Below, one piece after another: positions 33,414 through 44,800 of a stretch of DNA of 64,000 bases. The DNA comes from Chlorella sorokiniana (Eukaryota > Chlorophyta > Trebouxiophyceae > Chlorellales > Chlorellaceae). Numbering within the stretch: position 1 is the stretch's first letter; each line of letters opens with the position of its first letter. Where the stretch lies: contig CP084614.1 in NCBI GenBank assembly GCA_025917655.1, positions 992,001 to 1,056,000 of the forward strand, in the 5' to 3' direction. A program made the translations under genes and the position numbers. The notes beneath the pieces are model-generated. The model did no database searches and had not been told where the DNA came from. It saw only the letters and a program-made list of their open reading frames with translations.

Positions 33414-35815
33414 ATGGCGGCGAGACACCAGGCCGCCATAGCGCTGGGCTCCAACTTGGTAAGCGGCTTGCAGGGCTCTGCGCCCCCAGCAAGTTCAGGC
33501 TTTCCCAGTCGCATGTTCGTTGCGCGATGACTGCAATGCACCAGCCTGAAAGTCGCGTGCCTCCCGCAGGGCGACCGCCTGGGCAACCTGCTGGCGGCAG
33601 TTCGGGCGCTGGCGGCGGATGACATACAGGTGCCTTCCAGCCCAGCCGCTGCCCGCTCTCTGGGTGCCAGGCAGACGCTGTGCCTGTGTGTTGCAGACTG
33701 CAGCTTGCTGCCGCGTCCCGGGTGCAGGTGCGGCGCCTGTCACGGCTGTACGAGAGCGCCCCGCATACGTCACAGACCAGCCGCCCTTCCTGAACGCCGC
33801 GGCGCTGGTGGACACGCGGCTGCCGCCGCTGGAGCTGCTGCGCACCCTGAAGCGGATAGAGGTGGGGGAACAGCGGATGCCGCGGGGCACCCCATCAGAG
33901 CGGGGCTGCGGCCACGGGGAAACGGCGGCGCCCTGCTGTCCGGTGCTGGTGCCCGCCGCTGGCTCCAGGACCGCGGGACGGCGGGGCTGCCATGGCACAA
34001 CCACTGCTGTCGCCGCCCCGCCGGGTGCTGCAGGAGCGGCTCGGCCGGGACCTGGGCCCGTCGGCGCAGCGCTGGGGCCCGCGCCCCATCGACCTGGACA
34101 TTGTGTTTTACGAGGGCGGGGCGGTGGCGGAGGGGGACACGCTGGTGGTGCCCCACCCGCGCTGGCAGGAGCGAGACTTCGTCAAGGCACCCCTGGCCGA
34201 TCTGTGGGATGGCGACGCAACCCCCAGCGGCAGCGGCGGCGGCGGCGACGGCCCAGGCGCAGGCGCGGCGGCGGCGCCCTTCGCGGCGAGCAGCGGGCTG
34301 GCGCGCAGCTGCGGCTGGCGGCGGGGCTGTGGCAGGGCGCGGGCGGGGAGCGGCAGCTTGGGGGGCCGGGCCTGGAGTGCGTGCTGCCGATGGGGCGCCT
34401 GGGCCTCTGGCCCTGGCAGCGGCGCACGCAGGTGTGTGTGTGGGGGGTGAGGCGGCGGGGCAGGTGCTGCCGGCCCTTGCTCTCCTCGCGCTGTGCTTTG
34501 ACTCAGGATCATGCGCCGGCGGCGACTGTGCCAATCCCTCCTGTCTTCTCAGTGAAGGCACTGCGAACGGGCAGCCCCTCCCCATTAATAATTACCTCCC
34601 ACCCACCCCCTTCCCCCGGGCACAGATCATGGGCATCCTCAACGTCACCCCCGACAGCTTCAGCGACGGCGGCCGCCACGACAGCCTGGCGGCCGCGGTG
34701 GGCGCACGCGCGGCGCCTGGCGGCCGAGGGCGCCGACATCATCGACGTGGGAGGGCAGTCCACCCGCCCGGAGCAGGTGCGGTGTGCTGGCTGCGCAGGC
34801 GCTGCTGCAGGGGAGGGGGCGCTGACTGCAGGCTTAGGCGCGGGCGGCTTCAGGCCCCCACCAGCATCCCTGCCTTCCCTGCTGGTCCATGCAAACTGCA
34901 CCTTGCCCCGAGTAGACACGGGTGCCCCTGAACCCCTCACCCTCCACATGCCACCCGCAGAGCCGTTGAGCGCGGAGGCGGAGGCGGCTCGCGTGCTGCC
35001 CGTGATCCGCGCGCTGGCGCGGGACGAGGCCACCGCGCGGCTGCCGCTGTCGGTGGACACCTTCCACGCTGACGTGGCGGCGGCGGCGGTGCAGGCGGGG
35101 GCCACCCTGGTGAACGACGTGTCGGGCGGCGCCCTGGACCCGCGCATGCGCCGCCAGGTCAGCGCCGCCGCCGCCGCCAGCTGCATGCGCACAGTGACGC
35201 ATGATGACATGCGCACCCGCGGTCGCCGCGTGTGCCATGCTGTCCTTCAAGAATGCGCGCGGCCTGGCAAAGTCACGGCGGCCCCCTTCCCCCTCCCCCT
35301 TCCCCCTGGCCCCCCTTTCGCTCCCAGGTTACCGAGCTGGGCGTGCCGTTTGTGGTGATGCACATGCGGGGCACGCCGCGCGACATGCAGAGCTCAGCGC
35401 ACACAGCGTACGGCGACGTCGCCGCCGACGTGGCGGCCGAGCTGGCGGCGGCGGCGACGGCGGCGGTGGCGGCGGGCGTGGAGCCCTGGCGCCTCATTCT
35501 GGACCCTGGGCTGGGCTTCGCCAAGACGCTGGACGGCAACTTTGAGCTGATTGCGAGGCTGAGGGAGGTGCGGGCGCGCTGCCGCCGCCGCTGCGCGGCG
35601 CGCCGCTGCTGGCGGGCCCCTCCCGCAAGGGCTTCCTGGGGCGGGCCACGGGGCGGCAGGCGGCCGCCGACCGCGACCACGCCACCGCCGCCGCCGCCGC
35701 CTGTGCGTGCGTGGCGGGCGCGCCCGGCATCATCCGCGCGCACAACGTGGCGGCGGCGCGAGACGCGGCGAGGGTGGCAGACGCGGTGCTGCGGCATGCG
35801 CCTCAGCAGCACTGA
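33414..35815 (+). CDS. Bifunctional HPPK-DHPS, folate biosynthesis
   Basis: This enzyme joins pyrophosphorylation of hydroxymethyldihydropterin to its condensation with p-aminobenzoate. Exon 1 (33414 on) encodes MAARHQAAIALGSNL, continuing GDRLGNLLAAVRALAADDIQ. HPPK landmarks are VRRLSRLYESAP, DQPPFLNAAALVDTRLPPLE and RWGPRPIDLDIVFYEGG. The DHPS half starts at 34625 with IMGILNVTPDSFSDGGRH and has ADIIDVGGQSTRPEQ, LPLSVDTFHADVAAAAVQAG, ATLVNDVSGGALDPRMRRQ, VPFVVMHMRGTPRDMQ and LILDPGLGFAKTLDGNFELI. It ends in LLAGPSRKGFLGRATG and IIRAHNVAAARDAARVADAV. All active-site blocks are present. Four one-base slips (near 33755, 34260, 34700 and 35578) break the frame, which suggests assembly error. 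No transit peptide precedes HPPK, unlike the mitochondrial plant enzyme. Confidence 0.9.
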
Positions 35816-35950
35816 CGCAGCCCAGCTGTCTTGATGAAGGAACCGGGACCTTGCACCCGTCGTGCTTTGACTTGTGGCGTTGCAAGGGTCAGAAGCGCGC
35901 CATGATAACTGGCAGTGGCATGTAGTGCGTGGTGCATAGGAGGCCGACAA

Positions 35951-38900
35951 TCAACGATGCCAAGGCCTGCTTGGCATCAGCAGCGCGGCCTGGCCCGGAG
36001 GCTTGGGCTCGGCGGGCTCAGCGTGCGGGGGCAGCAGCGCCATGCGCTGCATGAGCGCCGCCAGGGAGCCGTCGCCGCTGTCGGCCTCGCCGGAGCGCGG
36101 CCCGCCGGCGCCGCTGGAACGCCCCTCTGCACTCGGCCCACGGCGGCGGGAAGGGCAGCCAGCGGGCGCTCAGCCTGGGTAAAAGCAAGCCGCAGATGAA
36201 AGGCTGGCGGCCGCACGCAGCCAGCGGGCCCGCCAGCAGGGCAGGGCCGCACCTGGGGAGTCTTTGAGGGAGAGGGGTGGCGTGACCAGGCCTCCCAGCG
36301 AAGCCGCCTCCGATGGCTCCGAAACCGCTTCCTCCCGTGCCGCTGCATCGCTGCGGGGGCCCCCAAGCATGCGGCTGCTGGGCGTGTCCAGGGCGCAGGG
36401 CGGGCTGAGAAGGCCCCCTCCGTCGCCGGGCAGCTGCCGCCCGCAGGCACCGGCGTGTCCACGCCGCCGCTGGCCAGGCGGTGGAGGGTGCGCGCAGCGG
36501 GCGAGGTGGTGGTGTGCAGCGCGGCGCTGCGCAGCCTGCCCAGGCTGTTGCTGCCCCTGGGCCGTGGGCTGGCAGGGCGGCCGGGCGGCGGCGGCGTGGA
36601 AGCAGCGGGGCTGCCATGAGCTGCCGCCAGCAGCCACTGCTGCGCAGCAGGCGGCTGGTGAGGTCCACTGTTTGCGCGCCAGGCCGCAGGCTTGCTGGTC
36701 GGCGACGGCGGCGTGCCTGCAAAGGGCGAGGCTGCGAGCGCCGCGCCCCGCTTGCTCCTCAGGCAGGATGCCAGCAAAGCGTCGCCGGGGCTGCCCGCCT
36801 CGTTCTGCCAGCCCTGCAGCGCGTCAGCCTGCTGATGCTGAAGAGAAAGATCGGAACGGAGAAGGGCGGTGGATGGCGCTGCAGGGCTGTCATCCCATCG
36901 TGCTTTGCTCGCAGGGGTGCCTTCAAGGCTGCCGCCGCCGCCCGCCAAGTGGCTGTCCCACGCCTGCGGCCGCTGCTGCTGCGCCCGCTGCTGCTGGGGC
37001 GGAAGCGGGCTGTCGTCCAGCCGCCGGGCGGCGTGAGGGTGAAGGTGATGCTGGCGCCGCGCCGCCGCCCGCTGCTGGCGCTACCCGCCGGAGAGCTGGC
37101 GGCAGGAGTCGCTGCAGCTGCCCTGCCAGCATGGCGCCACGACAGCAACGGCGAGGCGCAAGCGCCTGGGCTGTCTGCGGGGCCGTCCCTGCTGCCCCTA
37201 GGTGTGCTGGTCAGCGGGCCCAGGCCTGCTGGCAGCACAAACGAGCGAGAAGACGGGCCATCCCTGGGCTCGTCTGACGGTGCCGGCGCGGAGTTGGATG
37301 GCTCATCGCGGCTGCTCGAGTGTTGCATTTGCGCCCGCGAGCAGGCATGAAGCTGGCTGCCGCCGACAGCATCGGCGAGGCTGCAAGCCGGGCGGCCCGT
37401 CGCGGGCGGTTGCCACCCGCTCGCTGCACCGCTGCTGTGGCTGCGCCGTGCCCGCCCGTCTTCCGCCACCCACGCCGATGCGCAGCTCTCCGCCATGCAT
37501 GGCGAGCCTGGCTGCTGTTGGTCAGTTGAGTGGGTGGGGCAGCCCTCACCAAGCGGCTGCTTCGAGCGAAGCTGCAGGGTCCCCCGGCTGCTGTGGCTGA
37601 GCATGGCTTCCAAACGGGGGCAGCCAGCATGCGGGTCGGCGCCACCCCGGCTCTGCCCGGTTGCCGGCCGACAGTCGTCGCCTTCCGCTGGCATGCCGCG
37701 GCGTCCAGGCAGCGTGGGCGCGGCCTCCGTCGCCGACCCTGCCTCGTCGGCCCCTGCTGCAAGCTCGCTGGCAGCGGGCGGGCTGGCCTGCTGCATGCCC
37801 GCCTGCTCGGCGCGCTGCCACATCGTGCGGCGCAGCGCATCAACCTCGCCAGGCTCTGCCGCCCTCCACTGCACGCCCGCTGCCGCCTGTGCACCTGCTG
37901 CCTGCTGCGCTGCCTGCAGACCTGCCAGGAAGGGGTCGCAGGGCGGCGGGCTGGGCGGCAGCAGCTGAAGGCGGCTGGCCGGGCGGTGCTGGGCGCAGCC
38001 TGCTGCTCGCCACGGATGCTGGCTGCTGCCAGCTCCTGTCGCACGCTCAGCATGAGGCTTTCTGCGATTGGCGGGCAACGGAGGGACCAATCTGTTGAGA
38101 ACACCACCAGCAAAGCTATTGGCCGGTGAGCTTGCCACTGGAATGGCAGCATCAGCCATGCACTGCCATGGCCATGCCAATCCCGGGCAAGCCGCCACCC
38201 AACAGCACCCACCCACCTCTGCACGCCGCCGCCTCAGCCAGCTGCGCCCGCACCTGCGCGCCGCCCGCCCCGCCCCGCCCTCCACCGCCGCCCGCAGCGC
38301 GCCCCCGCGGCCTCCAGCCGCGCCGCCAGCACTCGGTGCACGGCGGCGACGTCGGCGTCCGCCGCCAGGCCCTCTGCCGCGAAGCTGCTGGCCTCCTGGG
38401 CGGGGTTGCTGAGGCGGCGCGCGGTCAGGGGAGGAGCGGCGCCGGGCAGCTGCGCCGCGCCGCCTGCCTTGCCCCCGCCATCAGGTCCGCCCAGCTGTCG
38501 GGCGCACCGCCTCAGGCTGGGTGGTGAGCGGCGGCCCGTGGCTCAGCAGCTCCAACACCAGCTCGCCCCGCCGCGCCGCCGACGGGCAGCCCCCAAAGAG
38601 CGGCGGCGCGCGTGCGGCCAGCCCCCGGCAGCCGCCGCCTGCCCCCCGCAGCTGCTTCAGGCGCTGCATGGCAGCCACAACCTGGTCCAGCCGGCCCTGG
38701 GCCTGGCGGAGGGCCGCCGCCGCCGCGCTGCGCACGTCGCTCGGCGGGCGCGCGTGGTCCGCTGCTACCACGTGTGGCTGCGCCGCATTTAAATCCGACA
38801 GGCCCTCCAGCGGCCCCGCACCCAGCTCCCGCGTCAGGGCCAGCGCGCTGCACGTGAGGGGCGGCGGTACAGCTCAGGCAAGTGGGCCGCACTGCCAGTC

Positions 38901-39467
38901 GGCCCCAAAAGAGCAGCAAAAGAAGGAAAGCATCAGGGGGTCGTCCCCCCGCCTCACCACAGGTCCAGCAGCATCAGCACGGTGCGGTGGCTGTTGCTGC
39001 CGCCGTAGGCCGCCACAAAGTACTTGGCGGTGTCGGGCAGCAGCGCCCCGCGGCCGCCAGCTCCCCACCCAGCCCTGCATCGCCGCCTTGAACTCGCGCG
39101 CCTGCCCCGGCTCCAGCACCGGGTACACCTGCTGCAGCTCCTGCAGGGGGACGCGCGTGTGAATTTGTTCAGCGTGAGCAGGGTGCAAGGGCACAGAAGC
39201 CGCGCTGGATCCCCCAAGCCCGTCTGGCGACGTCTGTCACCGAGCCGCCGCGAGGGACTGGCTGCTTGCCTTCTTGGTGCGGGCTGTGCCGCGGATGCGG
39301 AGGTACAGCAGGTACAAGGCCGACTGCAGGCTCTTCAGGTTGGGCCGTGCAAACATGCCGGGCGTGAGCAGCTCCTTGCACACGCCGCCGCGGTTGAGCA
39401 GCACCAGCGCCGCGTGCAGAACGGCGGCGGCCGCCGTCTCCTGCTGCTGGCGACGCTGGCGCTCCAT
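35951..39467 (-). CDS. HAUS6-like augmin complex subunit
   Basis: The start at 39467 gives MERQRRQQQETAAAAVLHAA, then LLNRGGVCKELLTPGMFARP and NLKSLQSALYLLYLRIRGTA. The following exon reads ELQQVYPVLEPGQAREFKAA and MQGWVG. After a one-base slip (near 39060) it continues LPDTAKYFVAAYGGSNSHRT and VLMLLDLW. This is the N-terminal fold of HAUS6/AUG6, with its MF-pN loop and PVLxxxQARxF motif. Augmin recruits gamma-tubulin to the sides of microtubules. The middle (38500-38800) is helical (ALRQAQGRLDQVVAAMQRLK). The C-terminal half (36200-38000) is a long Ser/Pro/Ala-rich, probably disordered tail, ending MLPSRPWHR-like sequence with TGA at 35951-35953. Family assignment rests on the N-terminus; exon borders in the tail are uncertain. 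Confidence 0.65.
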
Positions 39468-39762
39468 TGGGGGGCCCAATGCGCCCTCTACGCTGTTTGG
39501 AAGACGCTCGAAGGGCGGGCAGGTTCTGTTCGCTGGCGGAGACACCCCACTATGGCACGGCTGCGCGGGTATTTCAGCGCGAGTGACGCCATGCCCATCG
39601 CATCAGTCTTACATTTGAATTCAGGCTATGCAGTCCCTCCCAAACCTTTCCATCTGAGCCGCACGGTACATTTTGCTTGTACGTTGCCTGAAGTCAGCTT
39701 CGGACAGCCGCCTGGCACCGCTCGCCGCATTGGATTCGGCTGACAGAGATGCAACCTGCGGG
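39468..39762. promoter_or_regulatory. Divergent promoter region between HAUS6-like (-) and the next gene (+)
   Basis: There are 295 bases between opposed start codons. The segment is AT-richer than its flanks (for example ttacatttgaattcaggct near 39610). No specific element could be assigned. Confidence 0.45.
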
Positions 39763-41878
39763 ATGACAAAAGAAAACAACGCTGCCCGCCGGGTGAGCCG
39801 GGCACAACAACAGGCACAGCTCGGCCGATAGTCTTGCTTCTCGTTGCTCATGTAGCTCGGCGACCTGCTGCAGGGCTATGCCGCCGCGCTGCAGCGAAAG
39901 CAGCAGGCCACCACGGCCAGCGCCGATGTCCCGCTCCCACGTGTCGCGGCTCTGGCTGCTGTGCGTACAAGCCAGCTGCGCAGCCCCTTGAGGAAGGCCA
40001 GGTGGGAAGTAGTGCGTGCACTGGCATCTGCGTATATCTGTAAGTGGCTCCACCGCGTTGATCCCTCCTTCTGTGCTGTTGCAGAGCGGGGCTCGACCAG
40101 CCGCTCGTCAGCCTGGCAAATGTGCCGCCTGCCAGGTGATTGTGGAAGGGAGCCCATGCAGCGCATCCGAATGCAGCCACAATTGCCGTGTAACTCACAC
40201 CAACCATCCTTTCCTGCCACCTCAGCAGGCCAGGCAGCGCTGGCGCTCGCCGCGTGGGCTGCAAGCCCGCCACACACAGCACCCGCACGCTGGTGCCGCT
40301 GCTGGACTCCCATGTTGCCAGGCCCGCGGGTGACGGCACGGTGACGCAGGGACCTGCGGCGCCCTGCCTGCCGCCAGCCCTGCGCCACCTTGCGAGCCAG
40401 CGCCTGCCGACATTGCCAGCGAACAGCCGGCAGCGGGCACCGGCAGCCCTGTGCCTTTGCCGGTGCCAAGTGGCTCTCCTGCGTTGAGGTGAGCTAACCG
40501 GGAGGCGCCAGCAGGCGGGACCTAGGCGGGGTATGAGCGCATAAGTCACCCTGCCACCTTTTTCACGATCCTCCTGCCTCAAGATCCTGCTCCCCTGCCG
40601 TGTGCCTGCAGCGTGTTGCGCGGCGCGGTCGGGGATCCCGAGCTCGACAGCGTGGAGCGGGCCTTGCAGGCAGAGCTGGCAGCCGTCGACCAGGCGCTGG
40701 AGCAGCGGCACCTGCGCCAGTCGCTGCGTCAGTCGGCCACGCACCTGGGAGGTCCGCCAGCAACCGGGATCGCACTCCCAGCCACGAGCTCTGTCCAGGC
40801 AGCCGCGTTGGCCAACGCCGAGCGGCCTGCGGCAGAGCTGCCGCCCATGCAGCAGTCACTACGGCGGCCGGCAACATCACGGCAGGCAGCATCCACGCAG
40901 CAGGAGCTGGAGGCGGAGGGTGAGGCGGCGGCGCGTCACCAGCGTGCGGCAGAGCCCGTCATAGAGCCCGTCATAGAGCCCGTCATCCCTCCCGGCGACC
41001 TGTCCATCGTCCGGTCGGTGACAACCGCCACGGGCACCGGCTGCAAGGATGTGCTTGCCCCCACGCTGCTGCCACGCTTCCCGCGGGCGCCTGCTGGACG
41101 TCGCGGGGGCACCGTGTGCTGGTGCTGGAGTCGTCGTGCATCCTCCAGCTGTGGGGCAAGCGCACGTGAGCTGGCCGGCTGACTTGCAGGGCCGGTGGGC
41201 TGGTCTGTGAGCTCCCAGCTGGATCTGTAGGAGCTGTGGCATTACGCTGGCACACGGCCAATGCCCTGCCTGCCGCTTGCCGCAGGACGGACGTCACGCT
41301 GCGCATCACGTTTGCCGAGGCCGCCGCCGTGCCGCGCGTGGTGCGGCTGGAGCACGCCCCCAGCGCCACCGCCGCCTTTGAGCGGCTGGGCGACATCCCG
41401 CTGCAGCCCAGGAGCCTGCAGCAGCTGCGCCACCTGTTCAGGCGCGTGCGGGCGCTGGCCGGCCTGCGCCACTGGCGCTGGTCTGCACCGGGGTGGCGGC
41501 CGGCTGCTCGCCCTCACCCCTGACCTTCCCCCTTCGGCCTCTGCCCTCCCGCATGCTTGCAGGCTGGGCAGAGGCCTGAAGGTGCAGCGCTTCCTGCGCA
41601 TCACCCTGCTGGGCCACATGGCGGAGCCCCACTCAGGCGAGGCCCCGCCGTGTGTGATCTGCATGCCGCGTCCTGCAACCAGCCCTGCGTCAGCTCTCGA
41701 CCGACTGCTTCTCGTGCACCGCGCCGCCCCATGCAGGCGCCCACCGTGTGTCTCACCTGCTGCTCACCAGCAGCAAGGGGCCCCAGCGAGCATCCTCGGC
41801 CCAGTCCGCTTCCCATCCAAGCAGCGCCGAGGCAGCGCCTTCAGCGACGGCACAGCGAACAGTCCACAGCAAGCCTGA
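39763..41878 (+). CDS. Unrecognised gene, possibly the 5' part of the formin gene
   Basis: ATG at 39763 opens MTKENNAARR, with a donor (CGG then gtgagc). The next exon, after catgtag, reads LGDLLQGYAAALQRKQQATT. Further + strand exons include a segment containing CKPATHSTRTLVPLLDSHVA (about 40260), then LRGAVGDPELDSVERALQAE and LAAVDQALEQRHLRQSLRQS (about 40620-40740), a triple EPVI repeat, then HRVLVLESSCILQLWGKRT (41110) spliced to DVTLRITFAEAAAVPRVVRL (41286), and GLKVQRFLRITLLGHMAEPH (41577). One frame ends at 41876-41878. The alternation of hydrophobic residues in 41100-41640 suggests a beta-rich domain, but no family is recognised. With no TGTAA or clear gap before the formin exons, it may be the N-terminal part of the same gene. 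Confidence 0.5.
40952..40987 (+). repeat. Three tandem 12-base units encoding EPVI
   Basis: The unit gagcccgtcata is repeated almost exactly three times in frame, giving EPVIEPVIEPVI within the unrecognised gene. The flanking codons are also acidic and Pro-rich. Confidence 0.85.
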
Positions 41879-41883
41879 GGAGC

Positions 41884-44800
41884 GATGCTCGGCCGGGGGT
41901 TGTCGTCGGCGGGCAGCGCTGGCAGCGTAAGGGCCGCGTTGTCGCACCACGCTGCCGAGCCTCGCGTGCCGCCCTTGAGGCTGGCCGCCTTGCTCGAAAT
42001 GGGTGGCGACAGCGGCGCTGGGGGCTCTTTGCCAGGAGCCTGTGTCGGCAGGCGCACCGGGAGCCGCCGCGGTCAGCGCTGTGGCTGGGGCGGCCGAGAC
42101 CTCGGGCCCGCCCCAAGCAGGGCTGCTGCAGCCGGCTGCCGTGCTTAGGGCTGCAGTGCAGCCTGAGCCGGCCCGCTCCCTCTCCTCCTACCTGACCGCC
42201 CAAGAAGACCAGCAGCAGACTCCGCTGCAGCAGGCGTGCCCGCCGGCAGCACAGGCTCTTGATGCAGCCGCCACGCCAGCTGGCCGGGGCCACCTGGCGG
42301 CGCCCAGTGCGCCCATAGATGTGGATCAGTTAGCTCAGGGCTTGGGCCGAGAGCTGGAAGAGGTGCGCTGCCGCCATCACGCGTGGTTCGCCCTGGCAAG
42401 GCGCAAGGTGCCTGGCAGGCTGCAAGGATGCCGCCCAACCGCCGTCCGTGCGCGCCTCGCAGGAAGGGCCAGCCAGCTCCGGCGGCGCCAGCCCAGCGCC
42501 TGCGGTGCTGCTCACCACAGAGCGCCGTGCCGCCGTGGACGCGCTGCTGGCTGACCTCGGCCTCACCCCGCAGCAGGTGCGGGCGTGCCGGGCGCTCAGG
42601 ACCAGCAGCCGAGCCGCCTTGGCAACCATTGGCAACAAGGCAGCTCGTGACAACCCCCTGGTGCGCCCCATTGCTGCAGGCCAGGGACGCCGTGCTGCGC
42701 CTGTTTGGCGAGCAGGCGCACAGCGGAGCCGCGGAGCTGGGGGAGCAGCAGCTGCAGCGGCTCCAGGTCTGCCTGCCCAGGTGCGCTCCCACGCTGCTCT
42801 CGAGCTGCAGAAACCTTGCGCGACCCATTGCTGCGGTGGCGCGACATGCCGCCCCCTCCCTCCATGTGCGCAGCGCGGAGGAGCGCCAGCTGCTCGCCGG
42901 CTTCAGGGGCCGCCCGGAGTGGCTGGGCGGAGCGGAGCAGTTCATGCTTCAGGTGGGCCGCGCTTGTGTGGGCCGTCGCCGCCAGAAGGGTTTCCAGCGA
43001 TCGGCACCTTTACTGCTTTCATCAGGTTCACCCAAAAAGCGGTTTACTGCATTTTGTCACCGTCTGGCCGGCCTGCGTGCATGCCCCTGCGCAGATGATG
43101 TCAGTGGGGGACTAGAGCAGGGGCTGCGGGCGCAGCGCCTGCCCCCAGCTGCACGCCCTGGCGCAGAGTATCAAGGCTGCCGCCGCGCTGCTGGGCGCCG
43201 CATGCCGCGAGGTGGAGGGCAGTGCCCTGCTGCGCACCCTGCTCAAGGTCTCCATGCAGTCGGGTGAGCAGCTGGCTGCCCAGCAGGAGGCAGAGCCGTG
43301 TGCGTTGGTGCTGCTGTTGGAAACAGGCGTTTCGACAGCTGTGGAGGTCAGCATCAGCTGCGTCAGGTTTCCTTGCTAGGCCTGCTGCCCACCGCGTTTC
43401 CCCTGCGGCTGTGGTGCAGGCCAGTTCCTGAACGCGGGCAACCGCGACGGCGCCGCAGACGGCTTCCAAGTGGATGCCCTGCTGAAGCTGCGGGAGGTGA
43501 AGTCGGCCCGACCCCGCTGCCCCACCCTGCTGCACTTTGTGGCGCGTGAGGCGGCGCGGCAGCACCCCGGCGGCGCCTCGCTGGCGGCGGAACTGCCCAG
43601 CGCGGGGCGGCGGCGGCGCTGGACCCGCGCGCGCCTTGGGAGCAGCTGCGCCAGCTGACCGCTGACGTGGCAGGGCTGGAGCGGCTGATCGGCGCGGCGC
43701 AGCAGGGCGCCACGAGCCTGGAAGGCTCGGGCGCCTGCCTGTCACGCATGGCGGCGTGGGGGCCGAGGCGCTCGACCTCCTCGCCTCCACCCGTGCTTCC
43801 TGGAAGGCGGCGGAGGGAACATTCCGGTGGGTCCAGTGGGCACGAGGGCGGGCTGTCGGCCGACGCGGGCATGCCATGCAGCGGCGGCGGATGCGCATGT
43901 CTGCGCAAGCATGCTGTGACATGGGCCTGTTCCCTGCCTGCAGCCAGCTGGGCGCCTCCATCAACGGCCAGCGCGCCACGCTGGCCGATCCCGCCGCCTT
44001 CTTTGGAGTGCTGCGCAGCTTTGCCGCCGAACTGGACGCCGCTCACGAGGAGAACGAGGCGGCAGACGCAGCGGCGGCCGGCAAGCCTGCCGACGGGTCG
44101 TTGAAGCGGGCGGGGGAGGCGCTGCGCAGCGTTTCTGGCGGCGGCAGCCCTGCCGGCAGCGCCGCCAGCACGGAGTCGCTGCGGTCTCGGCGGCGGCGCA
44201 GCGTGCGGGAAGGCAGCAGTTGGGGGAGCCGGGCGGGCGGCGGCCGGGAGATGAGCGCCGCCCGCCCGGGCGGCGGCAGCACTCCCCTCGCCCGTCCTGT
44301 CCGAGCAGGCCGTTGCGGGGCTGGGCGGAAGCCGGCGGGGAGTGCTGTTGGAGGATGCTGCTGATGAGCATGCGCAGGGGGCAGGGGCCGGCGGCAGCGG
44401 CGGTCCAGCGCAGGGCATGGATCTGCTTGGATGGGCGCAGCTGGAGGAGCGCGAGGAGCGGCGGCGGGCCCCTGCCAGGCTCTCCACGCCGGTGGCCAGC
44501 CTGCTGGCAGAGTCTGCACGCCTGATCAGCTCCGTGGAGGGCGGCTTTGGCAGCGTGGTCAACGCAGGGGGTGACTCTGGAGGCGACCCCAGCGGCAGGG
44601 GGCCTCAGAGGGCGGCGCCGCGCCGGAGGCGGGCGCTGCCGCCCACAGCCTCATCCCCGACAGCCCCGCGCCCGACGCCGCCTTCTCCACCCCGCGCCGC
44701 TCGGAGACCCAGCCCTGGCAGGAGCAAGCAGCCGCAGCGGGGGGGGCCCAGGCGGGCGACATGCCGCCGCTGCGGGTGGCGAGGCTGAGGGCAATGCCGC

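Noticed and set aside
33414-35815. HPPK-DHPS as a pseudogene because of four frame slips
   Set aside because: All catalytic blocks are intact, and comparable slips occur in unrelated essential genes such as HisRS, so assembly error is the simpler reading.
39763-41878. SAC9-like phosphoinositide phosphatase or adaptin appendage
   Set aside because: The hydrophobic pattern gave only a vague impression. No CX5R catalytic motif or other diagnostic residue was found.
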